Assembly: GCA_947500545.1 (NCBI GenBank)
Contig: CANMSO010000006.1
Coordinates: forward strand, 62,001-126,000
DNA length: 64,000 bases
Reading direction: 5' to 3'
From: an uncultured Aquimarina sp.
GTDB lineage: Bacteria > Bacteroidota > Bacteroidia > Flavobacteriales > Flavobacteriaceae
Every line of letters begins with the position of its first letter. Position 1 is the stretch's first letter. A program made the translations under genes and the position numbers. Under the pieces are notes generated by a model, which worked only from the letters and a program-made list of their open reading frames with translations, did no database searches and had not been told where the DNA came from. Positions 45,507 through 53,640 of this stretch are shown piece by piece.

Positions 45507-46283
45507 TCAACCAGCAATTAAATAGCCTCCGTCTGCATTGTAAACACTACCTGTCATATAGGCTCCTGCATCTGAAGCTAATAAGCATACCATTCCTGCC
45601 ATTTCATCTGGCATCCCCATGCGCGCACTAGGCAGTGTTTTTTCTATTTTTTGCACTAACTTCTCATTTTGCCATAAAGCCGCACTAAATTTGGTCTTGA
45701 TCAAACCAGGACATAATACATTTGCTCGTATACCATATTTACCCCATTCCTTTGCCTGATTTTTGGTAAGCATTAATAAAGCCGCTTTACTTGTACTATA
45801 TAACCCCAAACCAGCTCCTGGGTGCATTGCTTCTACCGAAGCTATATTAATAATGCTTCCGCCCTCACGTTCTTTCATAGAAGGTAGTGCCAAATTAGAC
45901 AGCATCCATGGGGCCTTAACATTAATATCCATTATTTTATCAAAAACACCTTCTTCAGCATCCTCAATTGGTCCATAAATAGGGTTAATAGCCGCATTAT
46001 TTACCAGAATATCAATACCTCCATAATGTTCTATGGTTTTTTGTACCAGATTTTCACGTTGCTCAGCCTTCCCAATATGGCAGGCTATACCAACCGCTTC
46101 AAGTCCTGCTTTCTTAAACTCTGCAGCAACCTCATCCACAGCCTCCTGACTTCGACTACTGATCACCACCTTGGCACCATGTTCTGCCAAACCTTTAGCA
46201 ATTGATTTACCTATTCCTTTACTAGAGCCTGTAATAATGGCTACTTTTCCCTCCAAATTGAAGGACTTTTTAATACTATTCAT
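45507..46283 (-). CDS. Short-chain dehydrogenase/reductase
   Basis: A 258-residue classical SDR with TGSSKGIGKSIAKGLAEHG, LVNNAAINPIYG, NIASVEA and the catalytic YSTSKAAL. The N-terminal KKSFNLEGKVAIITGSS and the C-terminal TGSVYNADGGYLI are ordinary. It lies between the large acyl-CoA dehydrogenase (51 bases) and the ACAD11-like gene (77 bases). Likely 3-hydroxyacyl-CoA or secondary alcohol oxidation; not assignable more closely. Confidence 0.87.
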   Translation of the reverse strand: MNSIKKSFNLEGKVAIITGSSKGIGKSIAKGLAEHGAKVVISSRSQEAVDEVAAEFKKAGLEAVGIACHIGKAEQRENLVQKTIEHYGGIDILVNNAAINPIYGPIEDAEEGVFDKIMDINVKAPWMLSNLALPSMKEREGGSIINIASVEAMHPGAGLGLYSTSKAALLMLTKNQAKEWGKYGIRANVLCPGLIKTKFSAALWQNEKLVQKIEKTLPSARMGMPDEMAGMVCLLASDAGAYMTGSVYNADGGYLIAG

Positions 46284-46334
46284 GTATGGCTGAATGAAAA
46301 TGAGTTAATAATAAAATATGATCTAAAGTTTTTT

Positions 46335-48149
46335 CTAATTAAATAGTTCTTTTTCTCCCGCTATAGTTAGCACTTCTTCATCCATTAAGATTTCAGCGAG
46401 ACCAATAGTCTTTGGTAATTCGTACTTAAAAAAGAACTTCATTGCATGAATTTTACTTTCATAGAAACTTTCAGAATGGGTTTTCTCTCCAGTTACAAGG
46501 GCATTCTTTGCGTGGTTTGCAATATCCAACCATATCCAAGCCATAGTGATATTACCTAGGAATTCCATAAATGGAGTAGCATCAGACAGAAAACGTTCAT
46601 AATCTCCTTTTTGGGCAAAACCAACTAAGAAGCCAATCACTTTCTGAGCTAATTGTAGTTTTTCGCCCAACTTAGTAGCATAAATTCTTAAGTCATCATA
46701 CTTAGCTGCATTTTGAATAGTTTGCATTATTTCTGCTGTAAGCAGTTCTAAAGCCTTACCATTCTCCATTAATAATTTTCTACCTAACAGATCTTGAGAT
46801 TGAATCCCTGTTGTTCCTTCGTATATTGGAAAAATCCGAATATCTCTATGATACTGTTGGAGAATAAAATCTGTACAAAAGCCATACCCCCCTAAAACCT
46901 GAAGTCCAGCTGATACTGCTTGCGCTCCCATCTCTGATGGGTATGTTTTCACCATAGGTATAATTAATTCTAACAAGAGTTCATATTTCTCTTTATCGGC
47001 TTTATCCTCAAGTGTTTCTTTAAGATCAAAATATTTTGATGCTAACAATACTAAACTCAAAGAACCTTCAGCTACTACCTTTTGTTGTAGTAACATTCTT
47101 CGAACATCTGGATGATTAATAATTAAAGTCTGCCCTTGTTCAGGATTTTTCTTTCCATCACTAGCAAGTTTTCGTCCTTGTGGACGCTCTTTGGCATATT
47201 GTAACGAAGCATGATATGCCGCTGTAGCAATTGCCGCTGCACCACGACCTACAGCAATACGAGCACCATTCATCATCAAAAACATATATCGCAACCCTTG
47301 GTGCGCCTCTCCAACCAACCAACCTCGACAATCTTCTGCATCACCAAAACCTAAGTGAGTTGTACAATATCCTCGTTGACCCAATTTTTGAAAATCAGCT
47401 ACAGTGGTTACGTCATTTGGTATAAGGTTACCATTATCATCGCGCCTTTTTTTAGGTACCACAAATAAAGAAATTCCTTTTGTACCTGCAGGTGCTCCTT
47501 CAATACGTGCCAATACTAAGTGCACAAAGTTATCAGCATATTGATGATCTCCTCCAGAAATAAATATCTTCTGTCCAGATATCTTATAATATCCTTCTTC
47601 TGTAGATATTGCTTTGGTTACAACATCAGATAGTGAACTTCCCGCTTGTGGTTCGGTCAAGCACATTGTACCGCCCCATTGACCAGAAAGCATATTAGGC
47701 ACATAAATTTCATTTAATGTTTTACTACCAAAATGTACTATGAGTTCTGCAGCTCCCAATGTAAGGCCAACATATCCAGGTAAGTGATTGTTTGCAGCAT
47801 CTTGAATAAAGGCAGATGCTGTATATGCCATCATAGGTAGTTGCAATCCTCCTGCATCATAATCAAAGGTTCCCGAAATCAGTCCCATTTCCCCACCTTT
47901 TTTCATCATTACCTCTACCTGTTTATGTACTATTACCTTTCCGTCTTCATAATAGGCAGGATTTTCGTCCATCTCCTTTATATATGGAAATAATTCTCTA
48001 TCAGAGAACTCTTTTACCGAGTCCAAAAACATATCTAGAGATTCCTTATCGTGATCTGCAAATCGGCCCTGATCTAACACCTCCTCTAATTGATGTACGT
48101 CATATAAAAGGTATTTAAGGGTTTCAAAATCAATATATTCTTTAGCCAT
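46335..48149 (-). CDS. Large acyl-CoA dehydrogenase (DmdC-like, about 600 residues)
   Basis: A 604-residue acyl-CoA dehydrogenase with a C-terminal extension, as in 3-methylmercaptopropionyl-CoA dehydrogenase DmdC and related FadE-like enzymes. The FAD motif GGTMCLTEPQAGSSLSD, FISGGDHQYADN and the catalytic-Glu segment IYEGTTGIQSQDLLG are all visible, followed by an additional helical domain. Chain length preference is unclear; DmdC-like homologues act on short to medium acyl-CoAs. First gene of the 11-gene minus-strand operon, 66 bases downstream of a perfect 20-bp palindrome. Confidence 0.9.
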   Translation of the reverse strand: MAKEYIDFETLKYLLYDVHQLEEVLDQGRFADHDKESLDMFLDSVKEFSDRELFPYIKEMDENPAYYEDGKVIVHKQVEVMMKKGGEMGLISGTFDYDAGGLQLPMMAYTASAFIQDAANNHLPGYVGLTLGAAELIVHFGSKTLNEIYVPNMLSGQWGGTMCLTEPQAGSSLSDVVTKAISTEEGYYKISGQKIFISGGDHQYADNFVHLVLARIEGAPAGTKGISLFVVPKKRRDDNGNLIPNDVTTVADFQKLGQRGYCTTHLGFGDAEDCRGWLVGEAHQGLRYMFLMMNGARIAVGRGAAAIATAAYHASLQYAKERPQGRKLASDGKKNPEQGQTLIINHPDVRRMLLQQKVVAEGSLSLVLLASKYFDLKETLEDKADKEKYELLLELIIPMVKTYPSEMGAQAVSAGLQVLGGYGFCTDFILQQYHRDIRIFPIYEGTTGIQSQDLLGRKLLMENGKALELLTAEIMQTIQNAAKYDDLRIYATKLGEKLQLAQKVIGFLVGFAQKGDYERFLSDATPFMEFLGNITMAWIWLDIANHAKNALVTGEKTHSESFYESKIHAMKFFFKYELPKTIGLAEILMDEEVLTIAGEKELFN

Positions 48150-48214
48150 TGTGTAACGTTTTTTGAAGTTGGGTATTAATTACACAATAAAGTTCGGGAA
48201 TATTTGATAAATTC

Positions 48215-48234
48215 TTATTAAACTAGTTTAATAA
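48215..48234. promoter_or_regulatory. Perfect 20-bp palindrome upstream of the acyl-CoA operon
   Basis: The left half TTATTAAACT and right half AGTTTAATAA are exact complements. It lies 66 bases upstream of the first operon ATG, in the gap between that gene and the Crp-like gene. The length and symmetry are what TetR/FadR-type or other dimeric repressors bind. No T-run follows to make it a terminator. Operator function is inferred. Confidence 0.6.
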
Positions 48235-48337
48235 ATATTGAATTTTAGATACTCTTAACTTTTATAGAAATAGCACAAAAAGAAATTATTCTCTTTTCAA
48301 TCAGAATAACCACAAAATGAAAAGATAATTTAAGATA

Positions 48338-48913
48338 TTATCCCTTTTGGCTAAGGCGTTTTCGAATTTTGGATAATCCAACCGGAGTGAGTCCCAAATA
48401 TGATGCAATTAGATACTGGGGAACTCGTTGAAAAAGTGTGGGGCGCTTTTTAAGTAGTTGTAAATATCGTTCCTGATTAGAAAGATTTCTAAGTTCATTA
48501 ATACGTTGAAAATTTATTACAAATGTTCTTTGCATCGATAATCGACCAAAACGTTCAAGTTGGTGCGAATGGTCAAACACTTTTTGAACATCTTCTTTGG
48601 AAATCTTATAAACAACACAGTCTTCTAATGCTTCAAGATAAGATTCTGAAGGAATACCCTGTATATATGCATACAAATCCGTAAAAAAGTATCCCTCGGT
48701 AAAAAACTCCATCACTTGGGCTTTACCTTCTTCCAGAGTATAATATGAGATACATCCTCGCTGTACAAAATAAAAATCACTTATATATTGACCAGCTTGC
48801 AGAAGATGTGCTCCTTTTCTAAAAATTTCTTTTTTATAAAATTGAAGCCCAAACTCCATGTCAGAATCACTTACATTAGCATAGGATCGTATTGTTTTCT
48901 TTAAGTCTTCCAA
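48338..48913 (-). CDS. Crp/Fnr family transcriptional regulator
   Basis: A 191-residue protein with a cyclic-nucleotide-binding-like beta roll (AGQYISDFYFVQRGCISYYT) and a C-terminal helix-turn-helix (QYLIASYLGLTPVGLSKIRKRL). The phosphate-binding cassette of CRP (with its Glu and Arg-Ser) is not recognisable in FFTDLYAYIQGIPSESYLEAL, so binding of cAMP is doubtful. The start is TTG at 48911-48913; an in-frame TGA follows upstream after ATT, so no ATG is available before residue 19. A TACATTTG element lies upstream. It ends 103 bases before the palindrome and may control the downstream acyl-CoA operon, but this is an inference. Confidence 0.82.
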   Translation of the reverse strand: MEDLKKTIRSYANVSDSDMEFGLQFYKKEIFRKGAHLLQAGQYISDFYFVQRGCISYYTLEEGKAQVMEFFTEGYFFTDLYAYIQGIPSESYLEALEDCVVYKISKEDVQKVFDHSHQLERFGRLSMQRTFVINFQRINELRNLSNQERYLQLLKKRPTLFQRVPQYLIASYLGLTPVGLSKIRKRLSQKG

Positions 48914-48952
48914 AATATATCAGCAATTTATAACAAAGAAAAATGTGATGAA

Positions 48953-48960
48953 CAAATGTA
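48953..48960 (-). promoter_or_regulatory. Bacteroidota -7 promoter element (TACATTTG) for the Crp-like gene
   Basis: Exact TAnnTTTG match on the minus strand, about 40 bases upstream of the TTG start at 48913. Confidence 0.5.
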
Positions 48961-49116
48961 AACAATAAATCTACTTATAGTATAACACATGTTTTTCTCA
49001 CTTATATTTTCTTCAAAACTCTAATTTTTATTTTTAATCAAATATATATGTCTTTATATAAGTAAAATTTAACATTTGTTCGTAACTTTAAAATCCTCAA
49101 AGGCTAAATTATAATC

Positions 49117-49124
49117 TATATTTG
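49117..49124 (+). promoter_or_regulatory. Bacteroidota -7 promoter element (TATATTTG) for the histidine kinase
   Basis: Exact TAnnTTTG match 40 bases upstream of the kinase ATG at 49164, in the 250-bp divergent gap shared with the Crp-like gene. Confidence 0.55.
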
Positions 49125-49163
49125 CTGGCTTCGTAAGAAAACCTCAAATAAGCTATCCAATGC

Positions 49164-51053
49164 ATGTTGGATTTTATGGACACTTTTAACTTTTATCAAA
49201 TATCGATCTTCCTTTTTCAAGGCTTTATAATTGCATCATTAATACTGCTATTATTTCGCTTACGAACAGTAATGGGTCTTGGTTTACTATTTACCTCATT
49301 AGGGTTATTTCAGTTCATACAAGTTTTTCTGGCAAGTACTCTTTATTTTAAAGTTTCAGAATACCTTGTAGTATCTCCCGGTTCATCCATTTTGTTCTCG
49401 GCTACATTGTTTGCCGTATTATTAATTTATATAAAAGAAGATGCTATAACGGCGAGAAAATTAATTTATGCCCTGGTCATAGCCAACATTGTATTGTGTT
49501 TTCTTTTACTTTCTTTTAGAATGAATATTGAAGGTGCCGAAAGTTACAATCCGTTTGATATCTCAACAGAATTCTTTTACACCAATGTTTTTGTTCTTTT
49601 TGTTGGTACGGCCATCCTTTTTATCGACTCTATACTAATCATTTTTATATTTGAGTTTGTTTCAAAACATATATCCAATCTGTTTTTAAGAATACTAATT
49701 ACAATGGTGCTCGTGTTAATTTTTGATGCTATAACTTTTACTTTAGGCTCTTTCTGGTTTTTTGACGATATATATCAAATTTTATATTCTGGATTGACTT
49801 CAAAGGTCTTTATGGCTATCTTCTATAGTATCATATTTACAATTTATTTGAAGTATTTTGAAAAGGATGTATACGAGAGTAATTATTTTACATTTAAAGA
49901 CATTTACCATTCTTTAACTTACAGGCAAAAATTTGAAGTTGCTGAAAAAGCCATACAACTTACCGAAAACAGGTATCATACACTAACAAATCTCGTTCCC
50001 GTAGGTATTTTCATGACCGAAGCCGATGGTAAAACAACATTTGTAAACCCAAAATGGTGTGAAATCTCTGGCCTAACCCAAGAAGATGCTTTTAATGACG
50101 GATGGCTTAATGCTGTGCATCCTGATGATAGAAAGAAATTAAAACAAGGATGGTATGATGACGCTAAAAAAAGAAAAGATTCTGATGCGGAGTACCGTTT
50201 CCTAAAACCAGATGGTTCGGTAACCTGGGTATTAGGACAAGCAATTCCTGAATACAATGAAAAAAAACAAGTTATCGGTTATGTTGGAACTATAACTGAT
50301 ATTACCGATATTAAACTATATGAGTTAGAACTTAATAGATTGAAAGAAAAAGCAGAAGAAAGTGATCGTTTAAAATCTGCTTTTTTAGCCAACATGAGTC
50401 ATGAAATCAGAACCCCAATGAATGGTATCTTAGGGCTTGCAGAGCTCTTAAAGGAGCCGAAACTCAGCGGGGATGAGCAACAGTTATACCTTGACCTTAT
50501 TAAAGAAAGTGGAGCTCGGATGCTTAATATAATCAAGGATATCATTGATATATCCAGAATTGAAGCAGATCAAGTAAAGGTTTTTACTAATGTAGTAGAT
50601 ATTAATGAGCAAACAGAATACCTATATAATTTCTTTAAACCCGAAACAGACGGTAAAGGCATTTCATTATCATTAAACAATGGTTTATCTGGACAAGATG
50701 TCATTATAGAAACTGATAAAGAAAAATTTAATGCAATACTAACCAACTTGGTGAAAAATGCAATTAAATATACAAATAAAGGAACGATAGAGTTTGGATA
50801 TCATAAAAACGAGGATTTTCTGGAGTTTTACGTAAAAGATACTGGAATCGGTATTCCCAAGAGTCGCCAAGAAGCTATATTTGATAGGTTTGTTCAGGCA
50901 GATATTGAAGATCGCTATGCTCTTGAAGGTGCAGGAATAGGATTATCAATTGCTAAAGCATATGTAGAAATGCTTAAAGGTAAAATTTGGGTCGAAAGTA
51001 AAAAAAACAAAGGATCTACATTTTATTTTACTATTCCCTATTTGAAAAAATAG
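49164..51053 (+). CDS. Sensor histidine kinase with 7TM-like N-terminus and PAS domain
   Basis: A 629-residue membrane histidine kinase. About 240 N-terminal residues form seven hydrophobic helices, as in 7TMR-type sensors. A PAS domain follows (about 275-390; TLTNLVPVGIFMTEADGK to GYVGTITDITDI). The dimerisation helix has the phospho-accepting His413 in ANMSHEIRTPMNGI. The ATPase domain has NLVKNAIKYTNKG, DTGIGIP and GAGIGLSIAK. No receiver domain or neighbouring response regulator is present, so it is an orphan kinase of unknown signal. It is transcribed away from the Crp-like gene. Confidence 0.93.
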   Translation: MLDFMDTFNFYQISIFLFQGFIIASLILLLFRLRTVMGLGLLFTSLGLFQFIQVFLASTLYFKVSEYLVVSPGSSILFSATLFAVLLIYIKEDAITARKLIYALVIANIVLCFLLLSFRMNIEGAESYNPFDISTEFFYTNVFVLFVGTAILFIDSILIIFIFEFVSKHISNLFLRILITMVLVLIFDAITFTLGSFWFFDDIYQILYSGLTSKVFMAIFYSIIFTIYLKYFEKDVYESNYFTFKDIYHSLTYRQKFEVAEKAIQLTENRYHTLTNLVPVGIFMTEADGKTTFVNPKWCEISGLTQEDAFNDGWLNAVHPDDRKKLKQGWYDDAKKRKDSDAEYRFLKPDGSVTWVLGQAIPEYNEKKQVIGYVGTITDITDIKLYELELNRLKEKAEESDRLKSAFLANMSHEIRTPMNGILGLAELLKEPKLSGDEQQLYLDLIKESGARMLNIIKDIIDISRIEADQVKVFTNVVDINEQTEYLYNFFKPETDGKGISLSLNNGLSGQDVIIETDKEKFNAILTNLVKNAIKYTNKGTIEFGYHKNEDFLEFYVKDTGIGIPKSRQEAIFDRFVQADIEDRYALEGAGIGLSIAKAYVEMLKGKIWVESKKNKGSTFYFTIPYLKK

Positions 51054-51372
51054 CATTATCAATTCAGCACCTAGCATTATTACCTATGACTAAACTACCT
51101 CAAGCCCTTTATTTATTTAGGTTCAAACTCATATTAGAGGCTATATACTAAAAAACAAAAACTCGAAACATTTCGTAATTTATTTAAGGATTCGTTAATT
51201 GTTTTGTTAAAACATAAATAAACTTCTTATATTTAACTCCAATTATTCAAACACCAAAATTTCACATTTAATAGAACCAATTGTTTAATAATGGCTTTTT
51301 GCCAAAATTTAAAAGGTTATAAAATGCCTGAAAATAATCATATAGCCACAGTATGAGGATTTTCTAAAATTT

Positions 51373-51392
51373 GTTAGTACGGCAATACTAAC
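51373..51392. promoter_or_regulatory. Inverted repeat upstream of the glycoside 3-oxidation operon
   Basis: GTTAGTA, a 6-base spacer, then TACTAAC: perfect 7-bp arms 27 bases before the cytochrome ATG. It abuts a promoter-like TAAAATTTG and could be an operator at the transcription start. The rest of the gap 51054-51418 is AT-rich and shows no other structure. Confidence 0.45.
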
Positions 51393-51418
51393 TAATAAAA
51401 ACAATAACATTGTATTAA

Positions 51419-51913
51419 ATGAAAAGATCTTCTATTTATTTAGGTGTACTTTTTCTTTTTTTAAGCTTTAGTTGCTCTAAAGAGAAAAAAAACACCCAAA
51501 ACCCCATTACAATTGGCACTAAAAAAAAGGAAAAGACTACTAAATCAGAAAACGTTCCTTCAGTTCCGATAAACTTAGAAAACAAAGGGATTGGTCCAAT
51601 AAGTTCTATAACCTTTGCGGATAAAATCGATCAGAAATTGGCTGATAAAGGTGCTCAATTATTTAAATCAAAATGCACGGCTTGTCATAAAGCTTCTCAA
51701 AAATTTATTGGCCCTGCTCTTACAGGCATCTATAAAAAACGCAGTCCAGAATGGGTAATGAATATTATCATGAATCCTGATGAAATGCTTAAAAAAGATC
51801 CAATTGCAATTGCATTACTAAAAGAATATAACAATACCATAATGATCAATCAAAATATTCCTGAAGATGAAGCCAGGGCTATGGCAGAATGGTTCAGAAC
51901 TTTAGAAAAATAG
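51419..51913 (+). CDS. c-type cytochrome lipoprotein
   Basis: A 164-residue lipoprotein with signal and lipobox (FLSFSC, cleavage before Cys19 or nearby), a charged spacer, and one haem-binding CTACH at residues 86-90. A Met-containing segment after it (WVMNIIMNPDEM) can supply the sixth ligand. The spacer after the lipidated Cys lacks an acidic export signal, so it probably stays in the periplasm. It is the first gene of the operon with a GMC dehydrogenase and its small subunit, which supports a role as electron acceptor for the dehydrogenase. Confidence 0.88.
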   Translation: MKRSSIYLGVLFLFLSFSCSKEKKNTQNPITIGTKKKEKTTKSENVPSVPINLENKGIGPISSITFADKIDQKLADKGAQLFKSKCTACHKASQKFIGPALTGIYKKRSPEWVMNIIMNPDEMLKKDPIAIALLKEYNNTIMINQNIPEDEARAMAEWFRTLEK

Positions 51914-51940
51914 AAAACACGCACAAATTGTCAATTACAT

Positions 51941-53632
51941 ATGAAAAAAGAACCACAATACGATGCAATCGTAGTAGGTACAGGAATTAGTGGTGGCTGG
52001 GCCGCCAAAGAACTCTGCGAAAAAGGGCTTAAAACATTGGTTTTAGAGCGTGGTCGAATGGTACGCCATATCGAAGATTATACCTCAATGAATGATGATC
52101 CATGGGATTCAGAATTTAAGGGACAGCCAAGCCGAAAAGAGATTGCTGAACAAGAAAAGCAGAATCGTACAGGGTATGTAACTGGTACAGAACACCGCCA
52201 TTTTTTTGTAAATGATCTGAAACACCCTTATAATGAAACTAAACGTTTTGACTGGATTCGTGGATATCATGTAGGAGGAAGATCTCTTGTTTGGGGTAGA
52301 CAAAGTTACCGGTTATCTGATATCGACTTTGAAGCCAATAAAAAAGATGAAATTGCCGTAGATTGGCCAGTACGATATAAGGATATTGCCCCTTGGTATG
52401 ACAAAGTAGAAGAGTTTATAGGCGTGAGTGGAGAAAAACTTGGCTTAGAACAATTACCAGATGGACAGTTTCTTCCTCCTATGGAGCTTAATTGTGTAGA
52501 AGATCACTTAAAATCTAATATCGCACAGAATTATGATGATAGGTTAATGACAATCGGACGAACTGCACACATCACTGGCACTAAAACTTTTGAAGGACGT
52601 ATGAATTGTCAATATCGTAATCGTTGTATGCGAGGTTGCCCTTTTGGAGCTTATTTCAGCAGTAATTCCTCTACTTTACCCGCGGCAGAACGTACAGGAA
52701 ATATGACTCTGCGCCCTAACTCAATCGTACATCAGGTAATATATGATGATAAAACCGGAAAAGCAACAGGAGTAAAAGTAATAGACGCGGAAACTAAGGA
52801 AACTGTTGAGTATACAGCTAAAGTTATCTTTCTATGTGCCTCTGCTATAGCTTCGGCTAGTATTCTGATGCAGTCCAAATCTGAACGATTCCCTAACGGG
52901 ATGGGAAATGATTCTGGAGAACTAGGTCACAATATCATGGATCATCATTTTAAAGCTGGTGCCATAGCAAATTTTGATGGATTCGAAGATAAATATTATA
53001 AAGGGCGAAGGCCAAATGGACTATACATTCCTAGATTTAGAAATATTGGCGGAGATACAGATCAAAAAACATTCAAACGTGGTTATGGATATCAAGGTGG
53101 CGCTAGCAGACAGGATTGGAGAGAAACCGTGGCAGAATTAGGATATGGAGTAGCGCTAAAAGAAAGTATTTTAAAACCTGGAAAATGGCAAATAGGATTA
53201 ATGGGATTTGGAGAATGCCTACCATATCATGATAATAAAATGACATTAGATTATGAGAAATTAGATGAGTGGGGATTACCTACGGTAACCTTTGATGCAG
53301 AATTTAAGGAAAATGAACTGGAAATGCGTAAAGATATGATTACTCAAGCTATGGAAATGCTTAAAAAAGCTGGCTTTAAAAACATTGAGCCATGGGACGA
53401 CATTGGAGCACCAGGACTTGGTATTCATGAAATGGGGACAGCAAGAATGGGTAAAGATCCTAAAACATCGGTTCTAAATGAAAATAATCAAATTCATGCG
53501 GTACCAAACGTATATGTTACCGATGGCTCTTTCATGACCTCTGCCAGTTGTGTAAACCCATCTCTTTCGTATATGGCATTTACGGCCAGAGCCGCAGAAC
53601 ATGCTGCGAAACAAATTCAAAAAACCGCTTAA
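51941..53632 (+). CDS. GMC-family FAD dehydrogenase, probable glycoside 3-dehydrogenase large subunit
   Basis: A 563-residue GMC oxidoreductase. The FAD-binding motif GTGISGGWAAKEL lies at residues 13-25, and the C-terminal His of the active site is in VYVTDGSFMTSASCVNPSLSYMAF (Asn-Pro region). Cysteines at residues 223, 229 and 233 in CQYRNRCMRGCPFGAYF resemble the iron-sulfur ligands of membrane FAD-glucose/glucoside dehydrogenases. It has no signal; export with a Tat partner is known for this enzyme type. Next genes are a cytochrome c and a small subunit with a Tat-like signal. I infer oxidation of a sugar hydroxyl to a ketone at C3. Confidence 0.85.
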   Translation: MKKEPQYDAIVVGTGISGGWAAKELCEKGLKTLVLERGRMVRHIEDYTSMNDDPWDSEFKGQPSRKEIAEQEKQNRTGYVTGTEHRHFFVNDLKHPYNETKRFDWIRGYHVGGRSLVWGRQSYRLSDIDFEANKKDEIAVDWPVRYKDIAPWYDKVEEFIGVSGEKLGLEQLPDGQFLPPMELNCVEDHLKSNIAQNYDDRLMTIGRTAHITGTKTFEGRMNCQYRNRCMRGCPFGAYFSSNSSTLPAAERTGNMTLRPNSIVHQVIYDDKTGKATGVKVIDAETKETVEYTAKVIFLCASAIASASILMQSKSERFPNGMGNDSGELGHNIMDHHFKAGAIANFDGFEDKYYKGRRPNGLYIPRFRNIGGDTDQKTFKRGYGYQGGASRQDWRETVAELGYGVALKESILKPGKWQIGLMGFGECLPYHDNKMTLDYEKLDEWGLPTVTFDAEFKENELEMRKDMITQAMEMLKKAGFKNIEPWDDIGAPGLGIHEMGTARMGKDPKTSVLNENNQIHAVPNVYVTDGSFMTSASCVNPSLSYMAFTARAAEHAAKQIQKTA

Positions 53633-53640
53633 TTCTAAAT

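Noticed and set aside
51291..51356. 21-codon ATG frame in the gap before the cytochrome gene
   Set aside because: No promoter, no helix and no conservation evidence; length is within chance in AT-rich DNA.
53548..53640. Upstream extension of the small subunit gene through the GMC stop
   Set aside because: The Tat-like signal starts at ATG 53641 with twin arginines; the extension is out-of-frame GMC sequence.
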